From assembly GCF_025666195.1 (NCBI RefSeq), contig NZ_CP102592.1, positions 1,488,001 to 1,552,000 of the forward strand: a stretch of 64,000 nucleotides of DNA. The letters run 5' to 3'. Below are positions 23,982-32,870 of the stretch, piece by piece. The position numbers were made by a program, and so were the translations under genes. A model generated the notes under the pieces. It was not told where the DNA came from. It saw only the letters and a list, made by a program, of their open reading frames with translations, and did not search any database. Source of the DNA: Xanthomonas sp. CFBP 8443. Its GTDB lineage: Bacteria > Pseudomonadota > Gammaproteobacteria > Xanthomonadales > Xanthomonadaceae. Position 1 is the stretch's first letter. Each line of letters starts with the position of its first letter.

Positions 23982-26224
23982 TTGCCACCCGCCGCGCGGT
24001 CGAAGCGCGCATAGCCGCCGCGCCAGGCATAGCGTTGGCCATTCGCCTGCACGCTGTGCTCGCGGCCGTCGGCGGCATCGTCGGCCACCGCCAGCGCCAG
24101 GGTCTTGCCCGAGGCCAGGGTCAGCACGATTACCTCGGCATCGTCGCCGCGCACGCGGGCGATGTCGCGGATGCGGCTGTCGGCGCCGTGCACGTATTCG
24201 GCGGTGCCGTTGTACTCGCCGTGCGGTTCCAGCACGCCGAAGAAGCTGACGTCGGCCTGGCCGTCCACGCGCTGCAGCAGCATCGGTTCGCGGCGCAGGT
24301 TGAAGTCCGGATCGTTGGCGCCGCTCTCGGCCAGGATCGCGCGCGACGGCGCGCTGCTGCCGAAGCGGTAGCTGTAGAAGCGCCCGTCCAGCAGCCAGCT
24401 CAGGCTGCGCGGCGCCGTCGATGCCTCGCTGCTGGCGTCCACCCACAGGTGCTGGTAGCCGTTGGCCTTGCCCAGCACCGGGCGTTCGGCCACAGCGCGC
24501 TTGGCGTCGAAGCCGACCTGCATGATGTGGCCGTTGAAATGCAGCGGCAGGTCGTATCGCGCCGGCTTGGCGCCGTGCACGCGCAGCAGGTCGATCACGA
24601 TCGGCAGGCCCAGCTCCGGATGGGTCAGCAGCGCCTGGGTGCGGGTGAAGCTCACGCCCTCGTAGGCGTGGTCCATGCGCGCGGAGACGATCTGGGTGGC
24701 GTCGTCGTGGGCGAACAGCAATGGCGTCGGCGCATGTTCCTCGCCCACGCGCCAGTCGCCGTCGAAGTGGCTGCGCTCGTTCACCACCAGCGTGTTGTGC
24801 GCCACCGTGGTCTTGGCCCAGCTGTTGTTCTCCGGCAGGTAGATGCCGCCGGACTTGGCTTCCACGTTGAGGAAGCGCGCCGCGCCGTAGTCGGTGACCA
24901 CGCGCTGGCCGTTGTCGTAGAACAGCCAGTTCAGCTTGTCGAAGTGACCGTGGCCCATGCCTTGCGAGGTGTTCTTCATCACCAGGGTCTGGCCGTCTTC
25001 GCCGCCGGCGCGCAGGATCGCCAGCGCGCCGTGGTCGCCGTCGGCGCCGTCGCGCAGCAGCGCGGAGCGGAACGCGAAAGGCTTGGCCTTGTCCTGCGCC
25101 AGCGCCGCGGCCACGCCCAGGCCTTCGGGAGTCAGCAGCACGCGCTGCTGGCGTTGCGCGATCGACAGCAGCCGCGCGTCGTGGGTCTGCGCATAGGCGA
25201 TGCCGAGGCCGGCGACCAGTTCCTCGGTGTCCAGGCCCTTGTCCAGGATCGCGTCGTTGAGCGGGAAGAAGTAGCCGGCGTAGCTGCTCTGCACCAGCGT
25301 GTCGACCGCGTTCAGCAGCACGCCGTCGCGGCGCTGGAAGATCTTCTGCTGCGGCTGGTTGCGTTCGATCGCATTGGCGAACAGCACGAACGGCGCCAAC
25401 GCGTAGCGCTGGTAGTAGGGGCCTTCGGCGTAGTAGCCGTCGGGCGAGAACAGCTGGTCGATCTGCTTGAGGAAGCCGGCGCTGCCGTCCTGCTTGCTGC
25501 CGCGCAGCGCCTTGTCGACCAGGGTCTGGTCGCGCAGCACGTAACCGGTCATGCCGACCGCGGCCACCGCCCAGGTGGCGTGGTTGTGGATCTTGTCGAA
25601 GTTGTCCGGGCTTTCGTCGCACAGGAAATGCGCCATGCGCCGGAACACCTGCGCGTCGATGGTGGCGCGCTCGGCGGGACTGAGGCTGTCGCGGATCGCG
25701 TCGTAGCCCTGCGCGGCGTACACCAACCACACCGAGTCGTTGAGCGATTGCCAGAACAGCCGGCCCGGCACCTGGCCGCGCCCGGCCAGATGCGCGCCCA
25801 GGGTCGGGTACAGCTTGGCGTAGGCCAGCAGCAGGTCGCGCGCGTAGTCGGCGTAGGCGCGCTCGCCGGTGAGCCGGTACAGCGCACCGGCGGCCTGGAT
25901 CGCCTGGTAGTTGCGTTTGTGCTGCTCGTGACTGGCGCCGCCGCCGGGGTCCTTGGGCAGCGGTACGTCGATGCCGGCGCGCATCGCCTTGCGCAGGCTG
26001 GCTTCGGCACGCGCCTGTTCGCGCGCGAACAGCGGGTGGCGCGCGCCCTCGCTGGCCATCTGCCGCCATTGCGCCGCGGTGACCAACACCGGTGCGGCAT
26101 CGCTGGCGACGGTGCTGCTGCTGGCGGCCGGGGTCGCAGGGGTCGCGGCGGGCGCTGCCCAGGCGGCGGGCGCGCTGCCGGCGACGGCCAGCACCAGCAG
26201 CATCAGGCGATTGGATCGGGTCAT
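23978..26224 (-). CDS. PL17 family oligo-alginate lyase
   Basis: A 748-residue exported enzyme (signal peptide LMLLVLAVAGSAPAAWA). An all-alpha toroid domain comes first (about 60-400), then the heparinase-II/III-like beta domain. IHNHATWAV (about 211-219) holds the Asn-His pair, SPDGYYAEGPYYQRY (about 262-276) the catalytic Tyr, and GMGHGHFDKLN (about 420-430) the second His. The spacing matches residues N201, H202, Y258 and H413 known from Alg17c. It cleaves alginate oligomers exolytically to unsaturated uronate monomers. Its ATG overlaps the PL6 stop by 4 bases (26221-26224) and its stop overlaps the transporter start. Residues before 60 are a low-complexity Ala/Pro linker. Confidence 0.93.
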   Translation of the reverse strand: MTRSNRLMLLVLAVAGSAPAAWAAPAATPATPAASSSTVASDAAPVLVTAAQWRQMASEGARHPLFAREQARAEASLRKAMRAGIDVPLPKDPGGGASHEQHKRNYQAIQAAGALYRLTGERAYADYARDLLLAYAKLYPTLGAHLAGRGQVPGRLFWQSLNDSVWLVYAAQGYDAIRDSLSPAERATIDAQVFRRMAHFLCDESPDNFDKIHNHATWAVAAVGMTGYVLRDQTLVDKALRGSKQDGSAGFLKQIDQLFSPDGYYAEGPYYQRYALAPFVLFANAIERNQPQQKIFQRRDGVLLNAVDTLVQSSYAGYFFPLNDAILDKGLDTEELVAGLGIAYAQTHDARLLSIAQRQQRVLLTPEGLGVAAALAQDKAKPFAFRSALLRDGADGDHGALAILRAGGEDGQTLVMKNTSQGMGHGHFDKLNWLFYDNGQRVVTDYGAARFLNVEAKSGGIYLPENNSWAKTTVAHNTLVVNERSHFDGDWRVGEEHAPTPLLFAHDDATQIVSARMDHAYEGVSFTRTQALLTHPELGLPIVIDLLRVHGAKPARYDLPLHFNGHIMQVGFDAKRAVAERPVLGKANGYQHLWVDASSEASTAPRSLSWLLDGRFYSYRFGSSAPSRAILAESGANDPDFNLRREPMLLQRVDGQADVSFFGVLEPHGEYNGTAEYVHGADSRIRDIARVRGDDAEVIVLTLASGKTLALAVADDAADGREHSVQANGQRYAWRGGYARFDRAAGGK

Positions 26225-28416
26225 AGCAAAGGCTCCGCGCCGGCATCGGCCGGCAGGGCCGGGGTGCCGAGGAATTGGTTGCGGGTGGCGATCAGCTGGG
26301 GCGTGCCGGTGGTGCGGACGCTGCTGACCGCGGCGCTGTCGACGAACTGGTTGTCGTGCAGGAAGGCGCGCTGCACGCCGTGCAGGCGCAGCGACGGCGC
26401 GTCGGCGCCGCCGACGCGCTCGAAGCGCGAGCCGCTGACCGTCAGCACCGGACCGAAGGTGCTTTCGTCGCGGCCGCCGCGGTAAAGGTCGACCGCCGGC
26501 CCGCCGACGCGGCGGAACTGCGAATCGGCGATCTCCACGCGCTCGGCGTTGTAGGTGCCGCGGTCGTCGGTCTCCGCATGCGCCGAAAGCACCGCGCCGG
26601 AGACGTCTTCCACCACCACCCGGCGCAGCGCGATGCGCTCTGCCAGGGTGCCCTTGCCCAGCGCGATCACGTCGAAGCCGCGGTTGACGGTGAGGCCGTG
26701 GATGCGGCTGTCCTCGACGATCAGTTCGTAGTTGGCGGCATTGGAACCGGGAGCGGTGCGGATCACCGCATTGCCCACTTCGTCCGGCGCGGCGCTGCCG
26801 TCGATCTGCAGCCGCGCCAGCTTCAGCGCGCCGCCGGCGTCGATCTGGAACAGGGTGGAGCGCGAGAACGCGATCTGCGCCTGGCCGCGCGCCGGGCCTT
26901 CGACGCTGAGCGGGTGGCGCAGCGCCAGCACCTGGTTCACCTGGTAGCGGCCGGCGTCCAGTTGCAGGCGATCGCCGGCGCCGGCGGCGGCCACCGCGTC
27001 GGCCAGGGTGTCGTTGCCCGGCCGCACGCGCTGGCGGCGGCCGCTGTCCAACGCGACCGGCACCGTCTCCTTGGCGTACCAGGCCACGCCGACGTCGTCG
27101 CGCGGCACGTAGGTCAGCGCCGGATCGGCGCCGGCGCCGCCGGCATCGGCCGCGACCAACAGGCCGGTCGCCGCGCGCGTCATCGTCAGCGTGCGGCCGG
27201 CCACGCCGCCGGGCAGCAGCGGCGAGGCGGCCGGGCTCTGCAGGTTGCCGGCGAAGGCGATGCCGGACAGGTCGCCGAGCACGCGCACCGGGTCGCGCTC
27301 GGCGACGATCAGGTTGTCGGCGAAGTCGCTGTCGATCGGTGCGGCGGTGCGTTCGTCGTCCTTGCCGGCGCCGAAGAACAGCTGCTTGCTGGCGACGAAG
27401 GTGTTGTGCTCGATCAGCGCTTGCTGCACCTGCACGTAGCGGTTGGCCGGCGAGTTGGGCACGCCGTACATGATGCTCAACGCCGAGGAATAACCGTCGC
27501 CCGCCAGGCCTTCCAGGTAGTTGTTGCGCACCGTCTGGCGGCGGTTGATGACGCGGATGCCGCCGGTGTCGTCCTTGCCGTCGCCGAAGAACACGTTGTT
27601 CTCGACCAGGTTGCCGTCGCCATGGCGCAGCACCAGCGCGCCGCGCGAGCGCTTGAACACGTTGCCGCGGTAGGTGTTGCCGCCGGACTTGTTGGAGACC
27701 ACCTCCACTTCGCCGTCGCAGCCTTCGAACCAGTTGTTCTCGACCAGCGAATTGGAATCGGAGGTGGCGTCGTTGCTGGTGCCGATGCGCAGGGTCTCGC
27801 CGCCGTTGGCGCCCAGGTTGGGGCGCGGGCCGAACCAGTTGTGGTCGATGCGGTGGCGGTTGTCCAGGCCCTGCACGGTGTCGCGGACCACGACCATGGT
27901 CGGGCCGGCGTTGTTCTTGCCGACCAGTTGGTTATGGTCGAAGCGGTTGTGGCTGTCGTACATGGCCACCCAGTTGTCCGAGCGGCTGCGCTCGGGCTGG
28001 TTGAAGCGGTCGACCACGACCCGGGTGATGCGGCTGTGGCGCGCGCGCTCCTTGCTGGAGACGCGGTAGGACAGCACCGCCTCGGTCGGGCTGTAGCCGT
28101 CGCGGAACACCAGGTCGCTCACCACCAAATACTCGCCGGCCATGCGCAGGTTGGACTGGCCGGTGACGATCACCTGGCCCGGGGTCTGCGCGCTCAGCCG
28201 GATCGGCTGCGCGGCGGTGCCCTTGCCGGTGAACACGATCTGGAAGTCGCGCCACTCGCCGTTGGCCAGGATCACGTGGTCGCCGGGCTGCAGGGCGCCG
28301 GTGGCGGCGCGGTATTCGGCCGGCGTGCTCACCAGGATGTCGGCGGCCGCGGCCTGGCCGGCGGCGAGCGCGAGGAACAACAGCGCGAAGCGGTTGCGCG
28401 AAGCGATCGGTGCCAT
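26221..28416 (-). CDS. PL6 family polysaccharide lyase (alginate lyase / chondroitinase-B-like)
   Basis: A 731-residue exported enzyme. The ATG at 28416 follows GGGAG and begins a clear signal peptide (NRFALLFLALAAGQAAA). Two consecutive right-handed beta-helix domains are evident from N-x-F/N-x-V repeats. In the first, NGGETLRIGTSN and then the EVEVVSNKSGGNTYRGN and GALVLRHGDGN segments carry the Lys (about 242) and Arg (about 262) equivalent to the catalytic pair K250/R271 of chondroitinase B. The two-domain length fits alginate-acting PL6 subfamilies. It is the first gene of the operon, so it should start depolymerisation outside or in the periplasm. The 280-bp divergent region upstream carries the candidate operators. 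Confidence 0.93.
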   Translation of the reverse strand: MAPIASRNRFALLFLALAAGQAAAADILVSTPAEYRAATGALQPGDHVILANGEWRDFQIVFTGKGTAAQPIRLSAQTPGQVIVTGQSNLRMAGEYLVVSDLVFRDGYSPTEAVLSYRVSSKERARHSRITRVVVDRFNQPERSRSDNWVAMYDSHNRFDHNQLVGKNNAGPTMVVVRDTVQGLDNRHRIDHNWFGPRPNLGANGGETLRIGTSNDATSDSNSLVENNWFEGCDGEVEVVSNKSGGNTYRGNVFKRSRGALVLRHGDGNLVENNVFFGDGKDDTGGIRVINRRQTVRNNYLEGLAGDGYSSALSIMYGVPNSPANRYVQVQQALIEHNTFVASKQLFFGAGKDDERTAAPIDSDFADNLIVAERDPVRVLGDLSGIAFAGNLQSPAASPLLPGGVAGRTLTMTRAATGLLVAADAGGAGADPALTYVPRDDVGVAWYAKETVPVALDSGRRQRVRPGNDTLADAVAAAGAGDRLQLDAGRYQVNQVLALRHPLSVEGPARGQAQIAFSRSTLFQIDAGGALKLARLQIDGSAAPDEVGNAVIRTAPGSNAANYELIVEDSRIHGLTVNRGFDVIALGKGTLAERIALRRVVVEDVSGAVLSAHAETDDRGTYNAERVEIADSQFRRVGGPAVDLYRGGRDESTFGPVLTVSGSRFERVGGADAPSLRLHGVQRAFLHDNQFVDSAAVSSVRTTGTPQLIATRNQFLGTPALPADAGAEPLL

Positions 28417-28696
28417 GGTTTGCTCCCTCGATGCGCGCCGAGGCGGCGCCGCCGTGGCCCGGATGGTAGCAGAGGTCGAACACTCGTAAACCAGATTTGC
28501 ATACCAAAAATCATTTATCTGGAAAGGTTGTTTGGCGCATAAATCGTGCTGCAAACGCACATAAATGCTGATCAATCGTACGTACCAATTGGCCTGTACG
28601 GATATTTCTACCAATTTGTTGACATTGGTCGGTGACGGGTGAAAGGCTCCGCTCCCAGTCGTCGTCCTTTACGGCGTTCACTCGGGAGGAGAGATC
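28417..28696. promoter_or_regulatory. Divergent control region of the alginate locus with ACCAAT/ATTGGT operators
   Basis: This is the only markedly A+T-rich segment in this part of the window (about 28480-28630). It holds CCAATTGG (28585-28592) inside the wider repeat CGTAC N10 GTACG (28581-28600), and ACCAAT (28610-28615) N8 ATTGGT (28624-28629). TTGACA at 28619-28624 is a perfect -35 hexamer for the receptor gene and overlaps the second site. GntR/FCD regulators of uronate genes (ExuR, UxuR types) bind TTGGT/ACCAA palindromes, so the regulator encoded at 31740 is the likely ligand-dependent repressor. No convincing -10 hexamer was found. Confidence 0.65.
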
Positions 28697-31633
28697 ATGC
28701 GGCACCCCTATACGGCCCCGTCCGCCAGCCGCGCCGGCGCGCGCGCACTGCGCAGCGTCCTGGCCTGCGCCATCGCGGCATCGTTGACCAGCGGCATGGC
28801 CTGGGCACAGGAGGCGCCGGCTGAGCCGGTCGCGGCCACCGCGGCCGACGCCCCCGCCACCCCGGCGAGCGGGGCGACCACGCTGGACCAGGTCCAGGTC
28901 ACCGGCATCCGCGGCTCGATCCAGTCCTCGATCAACAAGAAGCGCGACGACACGGTGATCTCCGACGTGCTCTCGGCCGAGGACATCGGCGACCTGCCGG
29001 CGCCGTCGCTGGCCGACGCGATCGAGACCCTGACCGGCGCGGCCTCCACCCGCGACAAGACCGGCGCCTCGGAGATCTCCATCCGCGGCCTCGGCGCGTT
29101 CCTCAGCAGTACCCAGTTCAACGGCCGCGAGATCACCAACGGCAGCGGCGACCGCTCGGTGAACTTCAACATGTTCCCGGCCGAACTGATCAACACCGTG
29201 GCCATCTACAAGACCCAGCGCGCCGACCTGATCGAAGGCGGCGTCGCCGGCACCATCGGCCTGGAGACGGTCAAGCCGCTGGACTACGGCAAGCGCACGA
29301 TCCAGATCGACGGCCGCGGCAGCTGGGCCGAGTACGACAGCAAGTACCGCGACAAGGACGGCATCGGCTGGCGCGGCACCGCCAGCTACATCGACCAGTT
29401 CGAGTTCGCCAACGGCGGCAAGCTCGGCGTGTCGATCGGCCTGCAGGCGCTGGACGGCACCGATCCGGAAGAGAGCATGACCAGCGGCTCGACCTGGTAC
29501 GCCTGCGACGCCACCCAGAACGTGCGCAACGCCAACTGCGCCGAGGTCGGCGCCAACGCCATCGCCAACGGCGCGCCGTACTACCTGGTGCCGAGCAGCC
29601 GCATCTACCGGCTCAAGCAGGAGCGCAACGACCGCCAGTCCGAGTTCGCCGCGGTGCAGTGGAAGCCTAACGACCTGCTCGAGGTCAACGTCGACTACGA
29701 ACACACCGACCGCAACTGGCACGAGAATCGCTCGGACCTGAGCCTGTCCAACACCCGCCGCGGCATCGTCAATCGCGACGTCGACGCCAACGGCGTGCTG
29801 CGCAGCTATTCCGGCAACACCTCGATCGATTCCACCTCGACCCGCTACGACCGCAACGAGGAATACACCGGCGGCGGCCTCAACATCATCCTGCGCCCCA
29901 GCGTGGCCTGGGAGATCGCCACCGACCTGTCCTATTCGCACACCGTGCGCCAGGACACCCAGCGCATGACCCGCCTGCGCGCCAACGCCCGCGACGTCAA
30001 CAACGCGGTGGTGCCGGGCATCAGCAGCGGCGCCACCGGCTACGTCAACTACGACTGGGACAACATCGGCGACGTGCCGAGCATCGCGCTCGACCCGGCG
30101 TTCGACGTCAACGACTGGGACGCCTACACCGGCGCGGCGCGGGTCACCTCCGAGGAGGAGAAGAACGACCACCGCATCCGTGCCGGCCGCTTCGACGTCA
30201 GCTACCTGCCCGAGGACGGCCTGCTGACCAAGATCACCTTCGGCCTGCGCGCCAGCCAGGCCGACTACAGCTACTTCGACAACACCATCACCACCGACAT
30301 CGCCGCCAGCGGCGCCGGGCGCACCCAGATCATCGCCGCCAACCGCGCCTGCCGCGCGCCGTTCCCGCAGGACGATTTCCTCGACGATGCCAGCGGCAAC
30401 ACCATCTCCAGCTGGGCCTACTTCGATCCGTCCTGCCTGTACGAAGCGTTCCGCGGCAGCAGCGACACCGGCGTGGATCCGAACTACCGCGATCCCAACA
30501 ACGTCGACGTGGTGGAGAAGACCAAGGCGCTGTTCCTGATGGCCGACTTCCGCAGCGAGCTGTTCGGCTTGCCGGTGTCGGGCAACATGGGCGTGCGCTG
30601 GGTCAAGACCGACGTGCGTTCGGAAGGCGTGCGCGCCGACCTGGACCTGATCGACAACGGCGCCGGCACCTTGCGCCTGCAGCCGACCGGCACCTACCAG
30701 ACCCTGGTCGCCAAGGCCGGCAACGACAAGCTGCTGCCCAGCGCCAACGCGTCCTTCGAACTGCGCGACAACCTGCTGCTGCGGCTGGCCGGCTACCGCG
30801 CGATGTCGCGTCCGGACATCGCCGCGCTGGGCTCGGGCCGCAACGTCAACCTCACCGGCACCGAGAACTTCACCAGCCTGGAGGAGGCGCTGGCCGGCAT
30901 CACCGCCACCGGCAATCCCGAGACCAAGCCGCTGATGTCGTGGAACGGCGACGTGTCGCTGGAGTGGTACCCGAACGAGGACAGCATGCTGGCCGGTGCG
31001 GTGTACTGGAAGCAGTTCAACGGCGGCACCGAGACCGCGCTGTTCGACGAGACCTTCGTGGTCGACGGGCGCAGCGCCACGGTGTCGGTGCCGCGGCAGG
31101 TGACCACCGACAAGAAGAGCACGCTGACCGGCTTCGAACTCAGCGCCGCGCACCGTTTTTCCTACCTGCCCAAGCCGCTGGACGGGCTCGGCTTCAAGCT
31201 CAGCTACAACTACGCCGACACCGACTACGAAACCCAGGACCCGCGCCTGGGCGAGCAGGTCGATGCGGTCACCGGCACGGTGATCCCGGCGATCGTGGGC
31301 CCGGCCGGGCTCAGCGGCTTCTCGCGGCATGTGCTGTCCGGCTCGCTGTACTGGGAACTGGGCCGCTTCGACATGCAGGCGATCGGCAAGTACCGCTCCA
31401 AGTACTACCAGGACTTCACCGGCAACACCGCGCAGCAGAACCGCTACTACGACGACAACACCAGCGTGGATTTCCGCGCCCGCTACCGGGTCAGCAAGAA
31501 CCTGTCGCTGTCGCTGGAGTTGATGAACCTGACCAACGAACCGCGGGTCGCATCCCAGCCTGTCTACGGCAACTTCCGCGAGTACGTGAGCTACGGGCGG
31601 CGCGCATATTTCGGTGTACGATACAAGTTCTGA
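28697..31633 (+). CDS. TonB-dependent outer-membrane receptor for alginate/oligo-uronates
   Basis: A 978-residue receptor. The ATG at 28697 follows a strong GGGAGGAGAG site. A signal peptide ends near AMAWAQ-type residues (about 37), then an Ala/Pro linker and the plug begin (TLDQVQVTGIRGSIQSSINK; IGDLPAPSLADAIETLTG; ISIRGLG). The barrel is long, with the GNPETKPLMSWNGDVSLEW block and a C-terminal aromatic end (RRAYFGVRYKF). This is the large carbohydrate-uptake receptor type used in Xanthomonas CUT loci, so it probably brings alginate oligomers across the outer membrane. It is divergent from the lyase operon and 106 bp upstream of the regulator gene. Confidence 0.93.
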   Translation: MRHPYTAPSASRAGARALRSVLACAIAASLTSGMAWAQEAPAEPVAATAADAPATPASGATTLDQVQVTGIRGSIQSSINKKRDDTVISDVLSAEDIGDLPAPSLADAIETLTGAASTRDKTGASEISIRGLGAFLSSTQFNGREITNGSGDRSVNFNMFPAELINTVAIYKTQRADLIEGGVAGTIGLETVKPLDYGKRTIQIDGRGSWAEYDSKYRDKDGIGWRGTASYIDQFEFANGGKLGVSIGLQALDGTDPEESMTSGSTWYACDATQNVRNANCAEVGANAIANGAPYYLVPSSRIYRLKQERNDRQSEFAAVQWKPNDLLEVNVDYEHTDRNWHENRSDLSLSNTRRGIVNRDVDANGVLRSYSGNTSIDSTSTRYDRNEEYTGGGLNIILRPSVAWEIATDLSYSHTVRQDTQRMTRLRANARDVNNAVVPGISSGATGYVNYDWDNIGDVPSIALDPAFDVNDWDAYTGAARVTSEEEKNDHRIRAGRFDVSYLPEDGLLTKITFGLRASQADYSYFDNTITTDIAASGAGRTQIIAANRACRAPFPQDDFLDDASGNTISSWAYFDPSCLYEAFRGSSDTGVDPNYRDPNNVDVVEKTKALFLMADFRSELFGLPVSGNMGVRWVKTDVRSEGVRADLDLIDNGAGTLRLQPTGTYQTLVAKAGNDKLLPSANASFELRDNLLLRLAGYRAMSRPDIAALGSGRNVNLTGTENFTSLEEALAGITATGNPETKPLMSWNGDVSLEWYPNEDSMLAGAVYWKQFNGGTETALFDETFVVDGRSATVSVPRQVTTDKKSTLTGFELSAAHRFSYLPKPLDGLGFKLSYNYADTDYETQDPRLGEQVDAVTGTVIPAIVGPAGLSGFSRHVLSGSLYWELGRFDMQAIGKYRSKYYQDFTGNTAQQNRYYDDNTSVDFRARYRVSKNLSLSLELMNLTNEPRVASQPVYGNFREYVSYGRRAYFGVRYKF

Positions 31634-31640
31634 ACGCAGC

Positions 31641-31668
31641 GGCGCGGCTCCCCAGCCGCGCCGTTTTT
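31641..31668 (+). terminator. Rho-independent terminator after the receptor gene
   Basis: GGCGCGGCT (31641-31649), a CCCC loop and AGCCGCGCC (31654-31662) form a perfect 9-bp stem followed by G and TTTTT. It lies 8 bp after the receptor stop, so the regulator gene downstream is probably transcribed mainly from its own promoter or by read-through. Confidence 0.9.
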
Positions 31669-31739
31669 CGAGCCGCAGCAGGCGCCGGCGCGTCGTCCCG
31701 GCGCCGCTGTGGAATTCACCAGACGGATCCCTAGCTCGA

Positions 31740-32483
31740 ATGTCCGAAAGTCGCCTCTACCAGTCCATTGCCGCGAAGATCCTGTCGCTGATCGAATCGG
31801 GCGAGTTCCCGACCGGTTCGCGGCTGCCGGGCGAGCGCGATCTGGCCGAGCGCTTCGGGGTGAGCCGGGTGACCATCCGCGAGGCGGAGATCGCGCTGGA
31901 AGCGCAGGGCTGGATCGCGATCAAGACCGGCTCGGGCGTGTACGTGCGGCCGCGCCCGATCGACGCGCAGGGCGCGCTGCCCGACGTCACCGCGTTCGAC
32001 CTGACCGCCGCGCGCACGGTGATCGAGGCCGAAGCCGCGGCGCTGGCCGCCGGGCGCCTGACCGATGCCGACATCGAGGAACTGCAGACCCTGGTGACGG
32101 CGATGTCCGATCCGACCACCACCGAGGAAATGGCCGGCGAATACGACCGCCGCTTCCATCTGACCATCGCGCGCCTGTCCGGCAATCCGGTGGTGGAATA
32201 CTGCATCCACCTGATCTGGCGCATGCGCAACGAACTGCCGCGGGTGCGCCAGGTGTACGCGCACGTCTGCCACCAGGACGACGCCACCCGCACCGACGAG
32301 CACACCGCGATCCTGGAAGCGTTGAAGACGCGCGATCCGGCGGCCTCGCGCAACGCGATGCGCAATCACTTCCAGCGCCTGTTCGAATCGATGCTGGAAG
32401 CCACCGAAAGCCAGGCCCTGGCCGAGATCCGCCGCCGCACCCAGCAGGACCGCGAGCGCTTCCTGGCGACCACGCGGATCTGA
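31740..32483 (+). CDS. GntR-family regulator with FCD ligand domain
   Basis: A 247-residue repressor. The N-terminal winged helix (about 8-72) shows LPGERDLAERFGVSRVTIRE and the wing IAIKTGSGVYVRP. The C-terminal FCD domain (about 90-225) keeps metal-binding Asp/His positions (YDRRFHLTIARLSGNP, then DEHTAILEAL). FCD/FadR-type regulators of this size commonly sense KDG or uronates and control lyase-transporter operons. It is encoded in the alginate locus behind the receptor and terminator, and palindromes in the 28417-28696 region are plausible targets. The ATG at 31740 has no strong ribosome site. Confidence 0.9.
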   Translation: MSESRLYQSIAAKILSLIESGEFPTGSRLPGERDLAERFGVSRVTIREAEIALEAQGWIAIKTGSGVYVRPRPIDAQGALPDVTAFDLTAARTVIEAEAAALAAGRLTDADIEELQTLVTAMSDPTTTEEMAGEYDRRFHLTIARLSGNPVVEYCIHLIWRMRNELPRVRQVYAHVCHQDDATRTDEHTAILEALKTRDPAASRNAMRNHFQRLFESMLEATESQALAEIRRRTQQDRERFLATTRI

Positions 32484-32870
32484 GCCGGGCCGCTGCTGGC
32501 GTAGGGCATCTGTTGCCGGCGCTACGGCGCCGAGCGCGCAGGCGAAAGCGCGTGCTGTGTATCGTTTGCTTTTGCCATTGTGCCCATCGCCGGCGCGTGT
32601 GCGCCTGGTTTTGCAGCGTCTGCATTCTGCGCAATCGCGCCGCAATCGCGGCGAGTTGCGCTCGCTGGCGACACCGCGCGCATCGGCGCCTGAACGCACT
32701 TGCGGCGCTGTGCGCAGGCCGCAGCGTCAACCGCAGTGCGGCGGCCCCTGGTGCGACGCGGCAAACGCGCTCGGCAATCGCGCGCACGGTGCTGCCCGCA
32801 TTCACGCCTGGCGCTGCCGGCGCCTGTTAAGCATGGCGCCAAGCGGGCTCTGTGGCCCCTCTGGATCATC
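32484..32870. other. Gene-free region upstream of ndvB
   Basis: 387 bp between the GntR gene and ndvB. An open frame runs upstream of the ndvB start through part of this region, but its codons lack protein-like composition. No hairpin terminator or clear promoter could be read. Confidence 0.55.

Noticed and set aside
23978..26485. Long plus-strand frame opposite the PL17 gene
   Set aside because: The plus product is Val/Gln/His-rich low-complexity sequence; the minus strand encodes intact PL17 catalytic motifs.
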